The position numbers were made by a program, and so were the translations under genes. 64,000 nt of DNA from Hydractinia symbiolongicarpus. Lineage: Eukaryota > Cnidaria > Hydrozoa > Anthoathecata > Hydractiniidae. The first letter of the stretch is position 1. Each line of letters starts with the position of its first letter. Positions 1 through 12,127 of this stretch are shown here, piece by piece. The notes below the pieces were generated by a model that did no database searches, was not told where the DNA came from, and saw only the letters and a program-made list of their open reading frames with translations. The stretch covers positions 868,001-932,000 of the forward strand of contig NC_079885.1 of assembly GCF_029227915.1 (NCBI RefSeq), read 5' to 3'.

Positions 1-459
1 AACGATTTTTTAAATTTTTTTTTCACCACTAAAACGCATGAGACTTGTAGTTTTCAAAAATGTTTTCCTTTTTGATGAGACGCTTAATGAAAGAGGTTTA
101 ATCGCCGGAAAACGAAAACCGGCGATTTCCCGTAAATCCCGGGCTTGGCACGTATAGTCGAATGTATACAAAGAAAGTACCCTGTGAGTAAACTCATTTC
201 CCGAACGATTTTTTAAATTATTTTTTCACTACTATAACGCATGAGACTTGTAGTTTTCAAAAATGCTTTCATTTTTGATGAGACGCTGAATAAAAGAAGT
301 TTAATCGCCGGCAAACGAAAACCCGCGATTTCCCGTAAATCCCGGGCTTGGCCCGTATAGTCAAAAGTATACAAAAAAAGTACCTAGGGAGTAAACTCAT
401 TTCCCGAACGATTTTTTAAATTATTTTTTCACCACTAAAACGCATGAGACTTGTAGTTT

Positions 460-481
460 TCAAAAATGTTTTCATTTTTGA
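460..481. repeat. 9-bp perfect dyad in the AT-rich half of the monomer
   Basis: Arms TCAAAAATG and CATTTTTGA are perfect reverse complements separated by TTTT, at monomer positions 54-75 in this unit. The dyad recurs in very many monomers of both arms. Common variants weaken it: TTTAAAAATG loses the outer pairs, TTTAAAATTG and TTTCAAGAATG introduce mismatches, and CATTTTCGA breaks the right arm. It could extrude as a hairpin or serve as a dimeric protein site; neither is shown by the sequence alone. Confidence 0.85.
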
Positions 482-1827
482 TGAGACGCTAAATGAAAGA
501 GGTTTAATCGCCGGCAAACAAAATACCGCGTTTTCCCGTAAATCCGGGGCTTGGCCCGTATAGTCGAATGTATACAAAGAAAGTACCTAGGGAGTAAACT
601 CATTTCCGGAACGATTTTTTAAATTTTTTTTTCACCACTAAAACGCATGAGACTTGTAGTTTTCAAAAATGTTTTCATTTTTGATGAGACGCTTAATGAA
701 AGAGGTTTAATCGCCGGAAAACGAAAACCGGCGATTTCCCGTAAATCCCGGGCTTCGCACGTATAGTCGAATGTATACAAAGAAAGTACCCTGTGAGTAA
801 ACTCATTTCCCGAACGATTTTTTAAATTATTTTTTCACTACTATAACGCATGAGACTTGTAGTTTTCAAAAATGCTTTCATTTTTGATGAGACACTGAAT
901 AAAAGAAGTTTAATCGCCGGCAAACGAAAACCCGCGATTTCCCGTAAATCCCGGGCTTGGCCCGTATAGTCAAAAGTATACAAAGAAAGTACCCAGGGAG
1001 TAAACTCATTTCCCAAACGATTTTTTAAATTATTATTTCACCACTGAAACGCATAAGACTTGTAGTTTTCAAGAATGTTTTCATTTTTGATGAGACGCTG
1101 AATAAAAGCAGTTTAATCGCCGGCAAACGAAAACCCGCGATTTCCCGTAAATCCCGGGCTTGGCACGTATAGTTGAATGTATACAAAGAAAGTACCCTGT
1201 GAGTAAACTCATTTCCAGAACGATTTTTTAAATTATTTTTTCACCACTAAAACGCATAAGACTTGTAGTTTTCAAAAATGTTTTCATTTTTGATGAGACG
1301 CTGAATAAAAGAAGTTTAATCGCCGGCAAACGAAAACCCGCGATTTCCCGTAAATCCCGGGCTTGGCCCGTATAGTCAAAAGTATACAAAGAAAGTACCC
1401 TGTGAGTAAACTCATTTTCAGAACGATTTTTTAAATTATTTTTTCACCACTAAAACGAATAAGACTTGTAGTTTTCAAAAATGTTTTCATTTTTGATGAG
1501 ACGCTGAATAAAAGAAGTTTAATCGCCGGCAAACGAAAAACCGCGATTTCCCGTAAATCCCGGGCTTGGCCCGTATAGTCAAAAGTATACATAGAAAGTA
1601 CCCAGGGAGTAAACTCATTTCCCGAACGATTTTTTAAATTATTTTTTCACCACTAAAATGCATGAGACTTGTAGTTTTTAAAAATGTTTTCATTTTCGAT
1701 GAGACGCTGAATAAAAGAAGTTTAATCGCCGGCAAACGAAAACCCGCGATTTCCCGTAAATCCCGGGTTTGGCCCGTATAGTCAAAAGTATACAAAGAAA
1801 GTACCCAGGGAGTAAACTCATTTCCCG

Positions 1828-2030
1828 AACGATTTTTTAAATTATTTTTTCACTACTAAAACGCATGAGACTTGTAGTTTTTAAAAATGTTTTCATTTTT
1901 GATGAGACGCTGAATAAAAGAAGTTTAATCGCCGGCAAACGAAAACCCGCGATTTCCCGTAAATCCCGGGCTTGGCCCGTATAGTCAAAAGTATACAAAG
2001 AAAGTACCCAGAGAGTAAACTCATTTCCCG
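1828..2030 (+). repeat. Representative 203-bp monomer
   Basis: A typical monomer. Hand count gives roughly 37% GC, split sharply: about 24% in the first half (T-runs, TTTAAATTA, TTTTTAAAAATG) and about 50% in the second half (GCCGGC, CCCGCG, CCCGGG, GGCCCG). It has about 12 CpG where base composition predicts about 7. Palindromic hexamers that recur once per monomer include GCCGGC, CCCGGG, GTATAC and TTTAAA, so digestion at any of these should give a ladder. The length (203) is not a multiple of three, so a frame cannot stay open from one unit to the next. Confidence 0.93.
1951..1979. repeat. Two adjacent GC-rich hairpins in the second half of the monomer
   Basis: GATTT-CCCGT-AAATC (1951-1965) is followed after one base by CGGGC-TTG-GCCCG (1967-1979). 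Both are 5-bp perfect stems. The second is weakened in short left-arm monomers, where CCCGGG becomes CCCGG. It is broken in the right-arm majority type that reads GGGCCGAGTCC. Its functional relevance is unknown. Confidence 0.7.
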
Positions 2031-3236
2031 AACGATTTTTTAAATTATTTTTTCACCACTAAAACGCATGAGACTTGTAGTTTTCAAAAATGTTTTCATT
2101 TTTGATGAGACGCTAAATGAAAGAGGTTTAATCGGCGGCAAACAAAATACCGCGTTTTCCCGTAAATCCGGGGCTTGGCCCGTATAGTCGAATGTATACA
2201 AAGAAAGTACCTAGGGAGTAAACTCATTTCCCGAACGATATTTTAAATTTTTTTTTCACCACTAAAACGCATGAGACTTGTAGTTTTCAAAAATGTTTTC
2301 ATTTTGGATGAGACGCTTAATGAAAGAGGTTTAATCACCGGAAAACGAAAACCGGCGATTTCCCGTTAATCCTGGGCTTGGCACGTATAGTCGAATGTAT
2401 ACAAAGAAAGTACCCTGTGAGTAAACTCATTTCCAGAACGATTTTTTAAATTATTTTTTCACCACTAAAACGCATGAGACTTGTAGTTTTTAAAAATGTT
2501 TTCATTTTCGATGAGACGCTGAATAAAAGAAGTTTAATCGCCGGCAAACGAAAACCCGCGATTTCCCGTAAATCCCGGGCTTGGCCCGTATAGTCAAAAG
2601 TATACAAAGAAAGTACCCAGGGAGTAAACTCATTTCCCGAACGATTTTTTAATTTATTTTTTCACTACTAAAACGCATGAGACTTGTAGTTTTCAAAAAT
2701 GTTTTCATTTTTGATGAGACGCTGAATAAAAGAAGTTTAATCGCCGGCAAACGAAAACCCGCGATTTCCCGTAAATCCCGGGCTTGGCCCGTATAGTCAA
2801 AAGAATACAAAGAAAGTACCCAGGGAGTAAACTCATTTCCCAAACGATTTTTAAAATTATTATTTCACCACTGAAACGCATAAGACTTGTAGTTTTCAAG
2901 AATGTTTTCATTTTTGATGAGACGCTGAATAAAAGCAGTTTAATCGCCGGCAAACGAAAACCCGCGATTTCCCGTAAATCCCGGGCTTGGCACCTATAGT
3001 CGAATGTATACAAAGAAAGTACCCTGTGAGTAAACTCATTTCCAGAACGATTTTTTAAATTATTTTTTCACCACTAAAACGCATAAGACTTGTAGTTTTT
3101 AAAATTGTTTTTATTTTTGATGAGACGCTGAATAAAAGAAGTTTAATCGCCGGCAAACGAAAACACGCGATTTCCCGTAAATCCCGGCTTGGCCCGTATA
3201 GTCAAAAGTATACATAGAGAGTAAACTCATTTCCCG

Positions 3237-6207
3237 AACGATTTTTTAAATTATTTTTTCACCACTAAAACGCATGAGACTTGTAGTTTTTAACAATGTT
3301 TTCATTTTCGATGAGACGCTGAATAAAAGAAGTTCAATCGCCGGCAAACGAAAACCCGCGATTTCCCGTAAATCCCGGGCTTGGCCCGTATAGTCAAAAG
3401 TATACAAAGAAAGTACCCAGGGAGTAAACTCATTTCCCGAACGATTTTTTAAATTATTTTTTCACTACTATAACGCATGAGACTTGTAGTTTTCAAAAAT
3501 GCTTTCATTGTTGGTGAGACGCTGAATAAAAGAAGTTTAATCGCCGGCAAACGAAAACCCGCGATTTCCCCTAAGTCCCGGGCTTGGCCCGTATAGTCAA
3601 AAGTATACAAAGAAAGTACCCAGGGAGTAAACTCATTTCCCAAACGATTTTTTAAATTATTATTTCACCACTGAAACGCATAAGACTTGTAGTTTTCAAG
3701 AATGTTTTCATTTTTGATGAGACGCTGAATAAAAGCAGTTTAATCGCCGGCAAACGAAAACCCGCGATTTCCCGTAAATCCCGGGCTTGGCACGTATAGT
3801 CGAATGTATACAAAGAAAGTACCCTGTTAGTAAACTCATTTCCAGAACGATTTTTTAAATTATTTTTTCACCCCTAAAACGCATAAGACTTGTAGTTTTC
3901 AAAAATGTTTTCATTTTTGATGAGACGCTGAATAAAAGAAGTTTAATCGCCGGCAAACGAAAACCCGCGATTTCCCGTAAATCCCGGGCTTGGCCCGTAT
4001 AGTCAAAAGTATACAAAGAAAGTACCCAGGGAGTAAACTCATTTCCCAAACGATTTTTTAAATTATTATTTCACCACTGAAACGTATAAGACTTGTAGTT
4101 TTCAAGAATGTTTTCATTTTTGATGAGACGCTGAATAAAAGCAGTTTAATCGCCGGCAAACGAAAACCCGCGATTTCCCGTAAATCCCGGGCTTGGCACG
4201 TATAGTCGAATGTATACAAAGAAAGTACCCTGTGAGTAAACTCATTTCCAGAACGATTTTTTAAATTATTTTTTCACCACTAAAACGCATAAGACTTGTA
4301 GTTTTTAAAATTGTTTTCATTTTTGATGAGACGTTGAATAAAAGAAGTTTAATCGCCGGCAAACGAAAACCCGCGATTTCCCGTAAATCCCGGCTTCGCC
4401 CGTATAGTCAAAAGTATACATAGGGAGTAAACTCATTTCCCGAACGATTTTTTAAATTATTTTTTCACTACTAAAACGCATGAGACTTGTAGATTTCAAA
4501 AATGTTTTCATTTTTGATGAGACGCTGAATAAAAGAAGTTTAATCGCCGGCAAACGAAAACCCGCGATTTCCCGTAAATCCCGGCTTGGCCCGTATAGTC
4601 AAAAGTATACATAGGGAGTAAACTCATTTCCCGAACGATTTTTTAAATTATTTTTTCACTACTAAAACGCATGAGACTTGTAGTTTTCAAAAATGTTTTC
4701 ATTTTTGATGAGACGCTGAATAAAAGAAGTTTAATCGCCGGCAAACGAAAACCCGCGATTTCCCGTAAATCCCGGGCTTGGCCCGTATAGTCAAAAGTAT
4801 ACAAAGAAAGTACCCAGGGAGTAAACTCATTTCCAGAACGATTTTTTAAATTATTTTTTCACCACTAAAACGCATAAGACTTGTAGTTTTTAAAATTGTT
4901 TTCATTTTTGATGAGACGTTGAATAAAAGAAGTTTAATCGCCGGCAAACGAAAATCCGCGATTTCCCGTAAATCCCGGCTTGGCCCGTATAGTCAAAAGT
5001 ATACATAGGGAGTAAACTCATTTCCCGAACGATTTTTTAAATTATTTTTTCACTACTAAAACGCATGAGACTTGTAGTTTTCAAAAATGTTTTCATTTTT
5101 GATGAGACGCTGAATAAAAGAAGTTTAATCGCCGGCAAACGAAAACCCGCGATTTCCCGTAAATCCCGGCTTGGCCCGTATAGTCAAAAGTATACAAAGA
5201 AAGTACCCAGGGAGTAAACTCATTTCCCGAACAATTTTTTAAATTACTTTTTCACCACTAAAACGCATGAGACTTGTAGTTTTTAAAAATGTTTTCATTT
5301 TTGATGAGACGCTGAATAAAAGAAGTTTAATCGCCGGCAAACAAAAACCTGCGATTTCCCGTAAATCCTGGACTCGGCCCATATAGTCAAAAGTATACAA
5401 AGAAAGTACCCAGGGAGTAAACTAAAATCCCAAACGATTTTTTAAATTATTATTTCACCACTAAAACGCATGAGACTTGTAGTTTTCAAAAATTTTTTCA
5501 TTTTTGATGAGACGCTGAATAAAAGAAGTTTAATCGCCGGCAAACGAAAACCCGCGATTTCCCGTAAATCCCGGCTTGGCACGTATAGTCAAAAGTATAC
5601 ATAGGGAGTAAACTCATTTCCCGAACGATTTTTTAAATTATTTTTTCACTACTAAAACGCATGAGACTTGTAGTTTTCAAAAATGTTTTCATTTTTGATG
5701 AGACGCTGAATAAAAGAAGTTTAATCGCCGGCAAACGAAAACCCGCGATTTCCCGTAAATCCCGGCTTGGCCCGTATAGTCAAAAGTATACATAGGGAGT
5801 AAACTCATTTCCCGAACGATTTTTTAAATTATTTTTTCACTACTAAAACGCATGAGACTTGTAGTTTTCAAAAATGTTTTCATTTTTGATGAGACGCTGA
5901 ATAAAAGAAGTTTAATCGCCGGCAAACGAAAACCCGCGATTTCCCGTAAATCCCTGCTTGGCCCGTATAGTCAAAAGTATACATAGGGAGTAAACTCATT
6001 TCCCGAACGATTTTTTAAATTATTTTTTCACTACTAAAACGCATGAGACTTGTAGTTTTCAAAAATGTTTTCATTTTTGATGAGACGCTGAATAAAAGAA
6101 GTTTAATCGCCGGCAAACGAAAACCCGCGATTTCCCGTAAATCCCGGCTTGGCCCGTATAGTCAAAAGTATACATAGAAAGTACCCAGGGAGTAAACTCA
6201 TTTCCCG
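3237..6207 (+). repeat. Block A, 2971-bp higher-order repeat, first copy
   Basis: Fifteen monomers with lengths 203x5, 191, 191, 203, 191, 202, 203, 191, 191, 191, 202. Private markers include CATTGTTGGTGAGACGC (about 3508), GTAAACTAAAATCCC (about 5418) and AATTTTTTCATTTTTG (about 5491). The same markers and the same order of lengths recur in the next block. Confidence 0.83.
4252..4442 (+). repeat. Left-arm short monomer class, 190-192 bp (example; 36 in total)
   Basis: Compared with 203 bp, this lacks one G (CCCGGC) and 11 bases at the end of the unit (TATACATAGGGAG). Starts of the class: 3046, 4252, 4443, 4837, 5433, 5624, 5815, 7426, 7617, 7808, 7999, 8190, 8584, 9180, 9371, 9562, 9753, 9944, 10541, 10732, 11329, 16387 (192 bp), 16579, 17176, 17976, 18167, 18764, 19767, 19958, 20555, 20746, 21343, 22142, 22739 (190), 23740 and 24337 (190). 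The units at 17176 and 18764 carry a different 11-bp deletion. None was seen in the right arm. Confidence 0.88.
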
Positions 6208-9200
6208 AACGATTTTTTAAATTATTTTTTCACCACTAAAACGCATGAGACTTGTAGTTTTTAACAATGTTTTCATTTTCGATGAGACGCTGAATAAAAG
6301 AAGTTCAATCGCCGGCAAACGAAAACCCGCGATTTCCCGTAAATCCCGGGCTTGGCCCGTATAGTCAAAAGTATACAAAGAAAGTACCCAGGGAGTAAAC
6401 TCATTTCCCGAACGATTTTTTAAATTATTTTTTCACTACTATAACGCATGAGACTTGTAGTTTTCAAAAATGCTTTCATTGTTGGTGAGACGCTGAATAA
6501 AAGAAGTTTAATCGCCGGCAAACGAAAACCCGCGATTTCCCCTAAGTCCCGGGCATGGCCCGTATAGTCAAAAGTATACAAAGAAAGTACCCAGGGAGTA
6601 AACTCATTTCCCAAACGATTTTTTAAATTATTATTTCACCACTGAAACGCATAAGACTTGTAGTTTTCAAGAATGTTTTCATTTTTGATGAGACGCTGAA
6701 TAAAAGCAGTTTAATCGCCGGCAAACGAAAACCCGCGATTTCCCGTAAATCCCGGGCTTGGCACGTATAGTCGAATGTATACAAAGAAAGTACCCTGTGA
6801 GTAAACTCATTTCCAGAACGATTTTTTAAATTATTTTTTCACCCCTAAAACGCACAAGACTTGTAGTTTTCAAAAATGTTTTCATTTTTGATGAGACGCT
6901 GAATAAAAGAAGTTTAATCGCCGGCAAACGAAAACCCGCGATTTCCCGTAAATCCCGGGCTTGGCCCGTATAGTCAAAAGTATACAAAGAAAGTACCCTG
7001 TGAGTAAACTCATTTTCAGAACGATTTTTTAAATTATTTTTTCACCGCTAAAACGCATAAGACTTGTAGTTTTCAAAAATGTTTTCATTTTTGATGAGAC
7101 GCTGAATAAAAGAAGTTTAATCGCCGGCAAACGAAAACCCGCGATTTCCCGTAAATCCCGGGCTTGGCCCGTATAGTCAAAAGTATACAAAGAAAGTACT
7201 CAGGGAGTAAACTCATTTCCCAAACGATTTTTTAAATTATTATTTCACCACTGAAACGTATAAGACTTGTAGTTTTCAAGAATGTTTTCATTTTTGATGA
7301 GACGCTGAATAAAAGCAGTTTAATCGCCGGCAAACGAAAACCCGCGATTTCCCGTAAATCCCGGGCTTGGCACGTATAGTCGAATGTATACAAAGAAAGT
7401 ACCCTGTGAGTAAACTCATTTCCAGAACGATTTTTTAAATTATTTTTTCACCACTAAAACGCATAAGACTTGTAGTTTTTAAAATTGTTTTCATTTTTGA
7501 TGAGACGTTGAATAAAAGAAGTTTAATCGCCGGCAAACGAAAACCCGCGATTTCCCGTAAATCCCGGCTTCGCCCGTATAGTCAAAAGTATACATAGGGA
7601 GTAAACTCATTTCCCGAACGATTTTTTAAATTATTTTTTCACTACTAAAACGCATGAGACTTGTAGATTTCAAAAATGTTTTCATTTTTGATGAGACGCT
7701 GAATAAAAGAAGTTTAATCGCCGGCAAACGAAAACCCGCGATTTCCCGTAAATCCCGGCTTGGCCCGTATAGTCAAAAGTATACATGGGGAGTAAACTCA
7801 TTTCCCGAACGATTTTTTAAATTATTTTTTCACTACTAAAACGCATGAGACTTGTAGTTTTCAAAAATGTTTTCATTTTTGATGAAACGCTGAATAAAAG
7901 AAGTTTAATCGCCGGCAAACGAAAACCCGCGATTTCCCGTAAATCCCGGCTTGGCCCGTATAGTCAAAAGTATACATAGGGAGTAAACTCATTTCCCGAA
8001 CGATTTTTTAAATTATTTTTTCACTACTAAAACGCATGAGACTTGTAGTTTTCAAAAATGTTTTCATTTTTGATGAGACGCTGAATAAAAGAAGTTTAAT
8101 CGCTGGCAAACGAAAACCCGCGATTTCCCGTAAATCCCGGCTTGGCCCGTATAGTCAAAAGTATACATAGGGAGTAAACTCATTTCCCGAACGATTTTTT
8201 AAATTATTTTTTCACTACTAAAACGCATGAGACTTGTAGTTTTCAAAAATGTTTTCATTTTTGATGAGACGCTGAATAAAAGAAGTTTAATCGCCGGCAA
8301 ACGAAAACCCGCGATTTCCCGTAAATCCCGGCTTGGCCCGTATAGTCAAAAGTATACATAGGGAGTAAACTCATTTCCCGAACGATTTTTTAAATTATTT
8401 TTTCACTACTAAAACGCATGAGACTTGTAGTTTTCAAAAATGTTTTCATTTTTGATGAGACGCTGAATAAAAGAAGTTTAATCGCCGGCAAACGAAAACC
8501 CGCGATATCCCGTAAATCCCGGGCTTGGCCCGTATAGTCAAAAGTATACAAAGAAAGTACCCAGGGAGTAAACTCATTTCCAGAACGATTTTTTAAATTA
8601 TTTTTTCACCACTAAAACGCATAAGACTTGTAGTTTTTAAAATTGTTTTCATTTTTGATGAGACGTTGAATAAAAGAAGTTTAATCGCCGGCAAACGAAA
8701 ATCCGCGATTTCTCGTAAATCCCGGCTTGGCCCGTATAGTCAAAAGTATACATAGGGAGTAAACTCATTTCCCGAACGATTTTTTAAATTATTTTTTCAC
8801 TACTAAAACGCATGAGACTTGTAGTTTTCAAAAATGTTTTCATTTTTGATGAGACGCTGAATAAAAGAAGTTTAATCGCCGGCAAACGAAAACCCGCGAT
8901 TTCCCGTAAATGCCGGCTTGGCCCGTATAGTCAAAAGTATACAAAGAAAGTACCCAGGGAATAAACTCATTTCCCGAACAATTTTTTAAATTACTTTTTC
9001 ACCACTAAAACGCATGAGACTTGTAGTTTTTAAAAATGTTTTCATTTTTGATGAGACGCTGAATAAAAGAAGTTTAATCGCCGGCAAACAAAAACCTGCG
9101 ATTTCCCGTAAATCCTGGACTCGGCCCATATAGTCAAAAGTATACAAAGAAAGTACCCAGGGAGTAAACTAAAATCCCAAACGATTTTTTAAATTATTAT

Positions 9201-9752
9201 TTCACCACTAAAACGCATGAGACTTGTAGTTTTCAAAAATTTTTTCATTTTTGATGAGACGCTGAATAAAAGAAGTTTAATCGCCGGCAAACGAAAACCC
9301 GCGATTTCCCGTAAATCCCGGCTTGGCACGTATAGTCAAAAGTATACATAGGGAGTAAACTCATTTCCCGAACGATTTTTTAAATTATTTTTTCACTACT
9401 AAAACGCATGAGACTTGTAGTTTTCAAAAATGTTTTCATTTTTGATGAGACGCTGAATAAAAGAAGTTTAATCGCCGGCAAACGAAAACCCGCGATTTCC
9501 CGTAAATCCCGGCTTGGCCCGTATAGTCAAAAGTATACATAGGGAGTAAACTCATTTCCCGAACGATTTTTTAAATTATTTTTTCACTACTAAAACGCAT
9601 GAGACTTGTAGTTTTCAAAAATGTTTTCATTTTTGATGAGACGCTGAATAAAAGAAGTTTAATCGCCGGCAAACGAAAACCCGCGATTTCCCGTAAATCC
9701 CTGCTTGGCCCGTATAGTCAAAAGTATACATAGGGAGTAAACTCATTTCCCG
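6208..9752 (+). repeat. Block A', expanded second copy of block A
   Basis: Begins 2971 bp after block A with the same private markers (CATTGTTGGTGAGACGC near 6479, GTAAACTAAAATCCC near 9165, AATTTTTTCATTTTTG near 9238). It holds one extra 203-bp monomer near 7020 and three extra 191-bp monomers at 7808-8380. Homologous positions therefore drift from 2971 to 3174 to 3747 bp apart. The run at 7426-8380 is five consecutive 191-bp units. Confidence 0.8.
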
Positions 9753-10134
9753 AACGATTTTTTAAATTATTTTTTCACTACTAAAACGCATGAGACTTGT
9801 AGTTTTCAAAAATGTTTTCATTTTTGATGAGACGTTGAATAAAAGAAGTTTAATCGCCGGCAAACGAAAATCCACGATTTCCCGTAAATCCCGGCTTGGC
9901 CCGTATAGTCAAAAGTATACATAGGGAGTAAACTCATTTCCTGAACGATTTTTTAAATTATTTTTTCACTACTAAAACGCATGAGACTTGTAGTTTTCAA
10001 AAATGTTTTCATTTTTGATGAGACGCTGAATAAAAGAAGTTTAATCGCCGGCAAACGAAAACCCGCGATTTCCCGTAAATCCCGGCTTGGCCCGTATAGT
10101 CAAAAGTATACATAGGGAGTAAACTCATTTCCCG
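9180..10134 (+). repeat. Run of five consecutive 191-bp monomers
   Basis: Monomers at 9180, 9371, 9562, 9753 and 9944 are each 191 bp, all with CCCGGC or CCCTGC in place of CCCGGGC and TATACATAGGGAG at the deletion site. With the similar run at 7426-8380 it shows that the short monomer can amplify on its own. Confidence 0.85.
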
Positions 10135-12127
10135 AACGATTTTTTAAATTATTTTTTCACTACTAAAACGCATGAGACTTGTAGTTTTCAAAAATGTTTT
10201 CATTTTTGATAAGACGCTGAATAAAAGAAGTTTAATCGCCGGCAAACGAAAACCCGCGATTTCCCCTAAATCCCGGGCTTGGCCCGTATAGTCAAAAGTA
10301 TACAAAGAAAGTACCCAGGGAGTAAACTCATTTCCCAAACGATTTTTTAAATTATTATTTCACCACTGAAATGCATAAGACTTGTAGTTTTCAAGAATGT
10401 TTTCATTTTTGATGAGACGCTGAATAAAAGCAGTTTAATCGCCGGCAAACAAAAACCCGCGATTTCCCGTAAATCCCGGGCTTGGCACGTATAGTCGAAT
10501 GTATACAAAGAAAGTACCCTGTGAGTAAACTCATTTCCAGAACGATTTTTTAAATTATTTTTTCACCACTTAAACGCATAAGACTTGTAGTTTTTAAAAT
10601 TGTTTTCATTTTTGATGAGACGTTGAATAAAAGAAGTTTAATCGCCGGCAAACGAAAATCCGCGATTTCCCGTAAATCCCGGCTTGGCCCGTATAGTCAA
10701 AAGTATACATAGGGAGTAAACTCATTTCCTGAACGATTTTTTAAATTATTTTTTCACTACTAAAACGCATGAGACTTGTAGTTTTCAAAAATGTTTTCAT
10801 TTTTGATGAGACGCTGAATAAAAGAAGTTTAATCGCCGGCAAACGAAAACCCGCGATTTCCCGTAAATCCCGGCTTGGCCCGTATAGTCAAAAGTATACA
10901 TAGGGAGTAAACTCATTTCCCGAACGATTTTTTAAATTATTTTTTCACTACTAAAACGCATGAGACTTGTAGTTTTCAAAAATGTTTTCATTTTTGATAA
11001 GACGCTGAATAAAAGAAGTTTAATCGCCGGCAAACGAAAACCCGCGATTTCCCCTAAATCCCGGGCTTGGCCCGTATAGTCAAAAGTATACAAAGAAAGT
11101 ACCCAGGGAGTAAACTCATTTCCCAAACGATTTTTTAAATTATTATTTCACCACTGAAATGCATAAGACTTGTAGTTTTCAAGAATGTTTTCATTTTTGA
11201 TGAGACGCTGAATAAAAGCAGTTTAATCGCCGGCAAACAAAAACCCGCGATTTCCCGTAAATCCCGGGCTTGGCACGTATAGTCGAATGTATACAAAGAA
11301 AGTACCCTGTGAGTAAACTCATTTCCAGAACGATTTTTTAAATTATTTTTTCACCACTTAAACGCATAAGACTTGTAGTTTTTAAAATTGTTTTCATTTT
11401 TGATGAGACGTTGAATAAAAGAAGTTTAATCGCCGGCAAACGAAAACCCGCGATTTCCCGTAAATCCCGGCTTGGCCCGTATAGGCAAAAGTAAACATAG
11501 GGAGTAAACTCATTTCCCGAACGATTTTTTAAATTATTTTTTCACTACTACAACGCATGAGACTTGTAGTTTTCAAAAATGTTTTCATTTTTGATGAGAC
11601 GCTGAATAAAAGAAGTTTAATCGCCGGCAAACGAAAACCCGCGATTTCCCGTAAATCCCGGGCTTGGCCCGTATAGTCAAAAGTATACAAAGAAAGTACC
11701 CAGGGAGTAAACTCATTTCTCAAACGATTTTTTAAATTATTATTTCACCACTGAAACGCATAAGACTTGTTGTTTTCAAGAATGTTTTCATTTTTGATGA
11801 GACGCTGAATAAAAGCAGTTTAATCGCCGGCAAACGAAAACCCGCGATTTCCCGTAAATCCCGGGCTTGGCACGTATAGTCGAATGTATACAAAGAAAGT
11901 ACCCTGTGAGTAAACTCATTTCCAGAACGATTTTTTAAATTATTTTTTCACCACTAAAACGCATAAGACTTGTAGTTTTTAAAATTGTTTTCATTTTTGA
12001 TGAGACGCTGAATAAAAGAAGTTTAATCACCGGCAAACGAAAACGCTCGATTTCCCGTAAATCCCGGCTTGGCCCGTATAGTCAAAAGTATACATAGAAA
12101 GTACCCAGGGAGTAAACTCATTTCCCG
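10135..12127 (+). repeat. Block B, ten-monomer repeat (1993 bp), first copy
   Basis: Monomer lengths are 203, 203, 191, 191, 203, 203, 191, 203, 203, 202. An internal 788-bp four-mer (203, 203, 191, 191) starts at 10135 and is partly repeated at 10923. Markers are GAAATGCATAAG (10367, 11155), CACTTAAACGC (10567, 11355) and CTACTACAACGC (11546). The identical length series recurs at 20149-22141. Confidence 0.83.

Larger units (their letters stand above)
1..3236 (+). repeat. Outer left block, fifteen 203-bp monomers and one 191-bp monomer
   Basis: All monomers from 1 to 3045 are exactly 203 bp; the last (3046-3236) is 191 bp. Segments repeat at offsets of 1624 and 1827 bp (eight and nine monomers). 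The units at 407 and 610 match those at 2031 and 2234. The units at 813 and 1016 match those at 2640 and 2843. The block is the only left-arm place where I saw the AATGAAAGAGG subfamily (units 1, 407, 610, 2031 and 2234), which is common in the right arm. Confidence 0.8.

Noticed and set aside
1-1200. Telomere-like short repeats or an array terminus at the left edge
   Set aside because: No TTAGG, TTAGGG or TTTAGGG runs occur; the monomers simply continue off the window edge.
7654-7839. A 61-codon forward frame with a real ATG in the left arm
   Set aside because: It is unique to one monomer because of single-base changes, has no homologous frame in neighbouring units and no recognisable protein feature.
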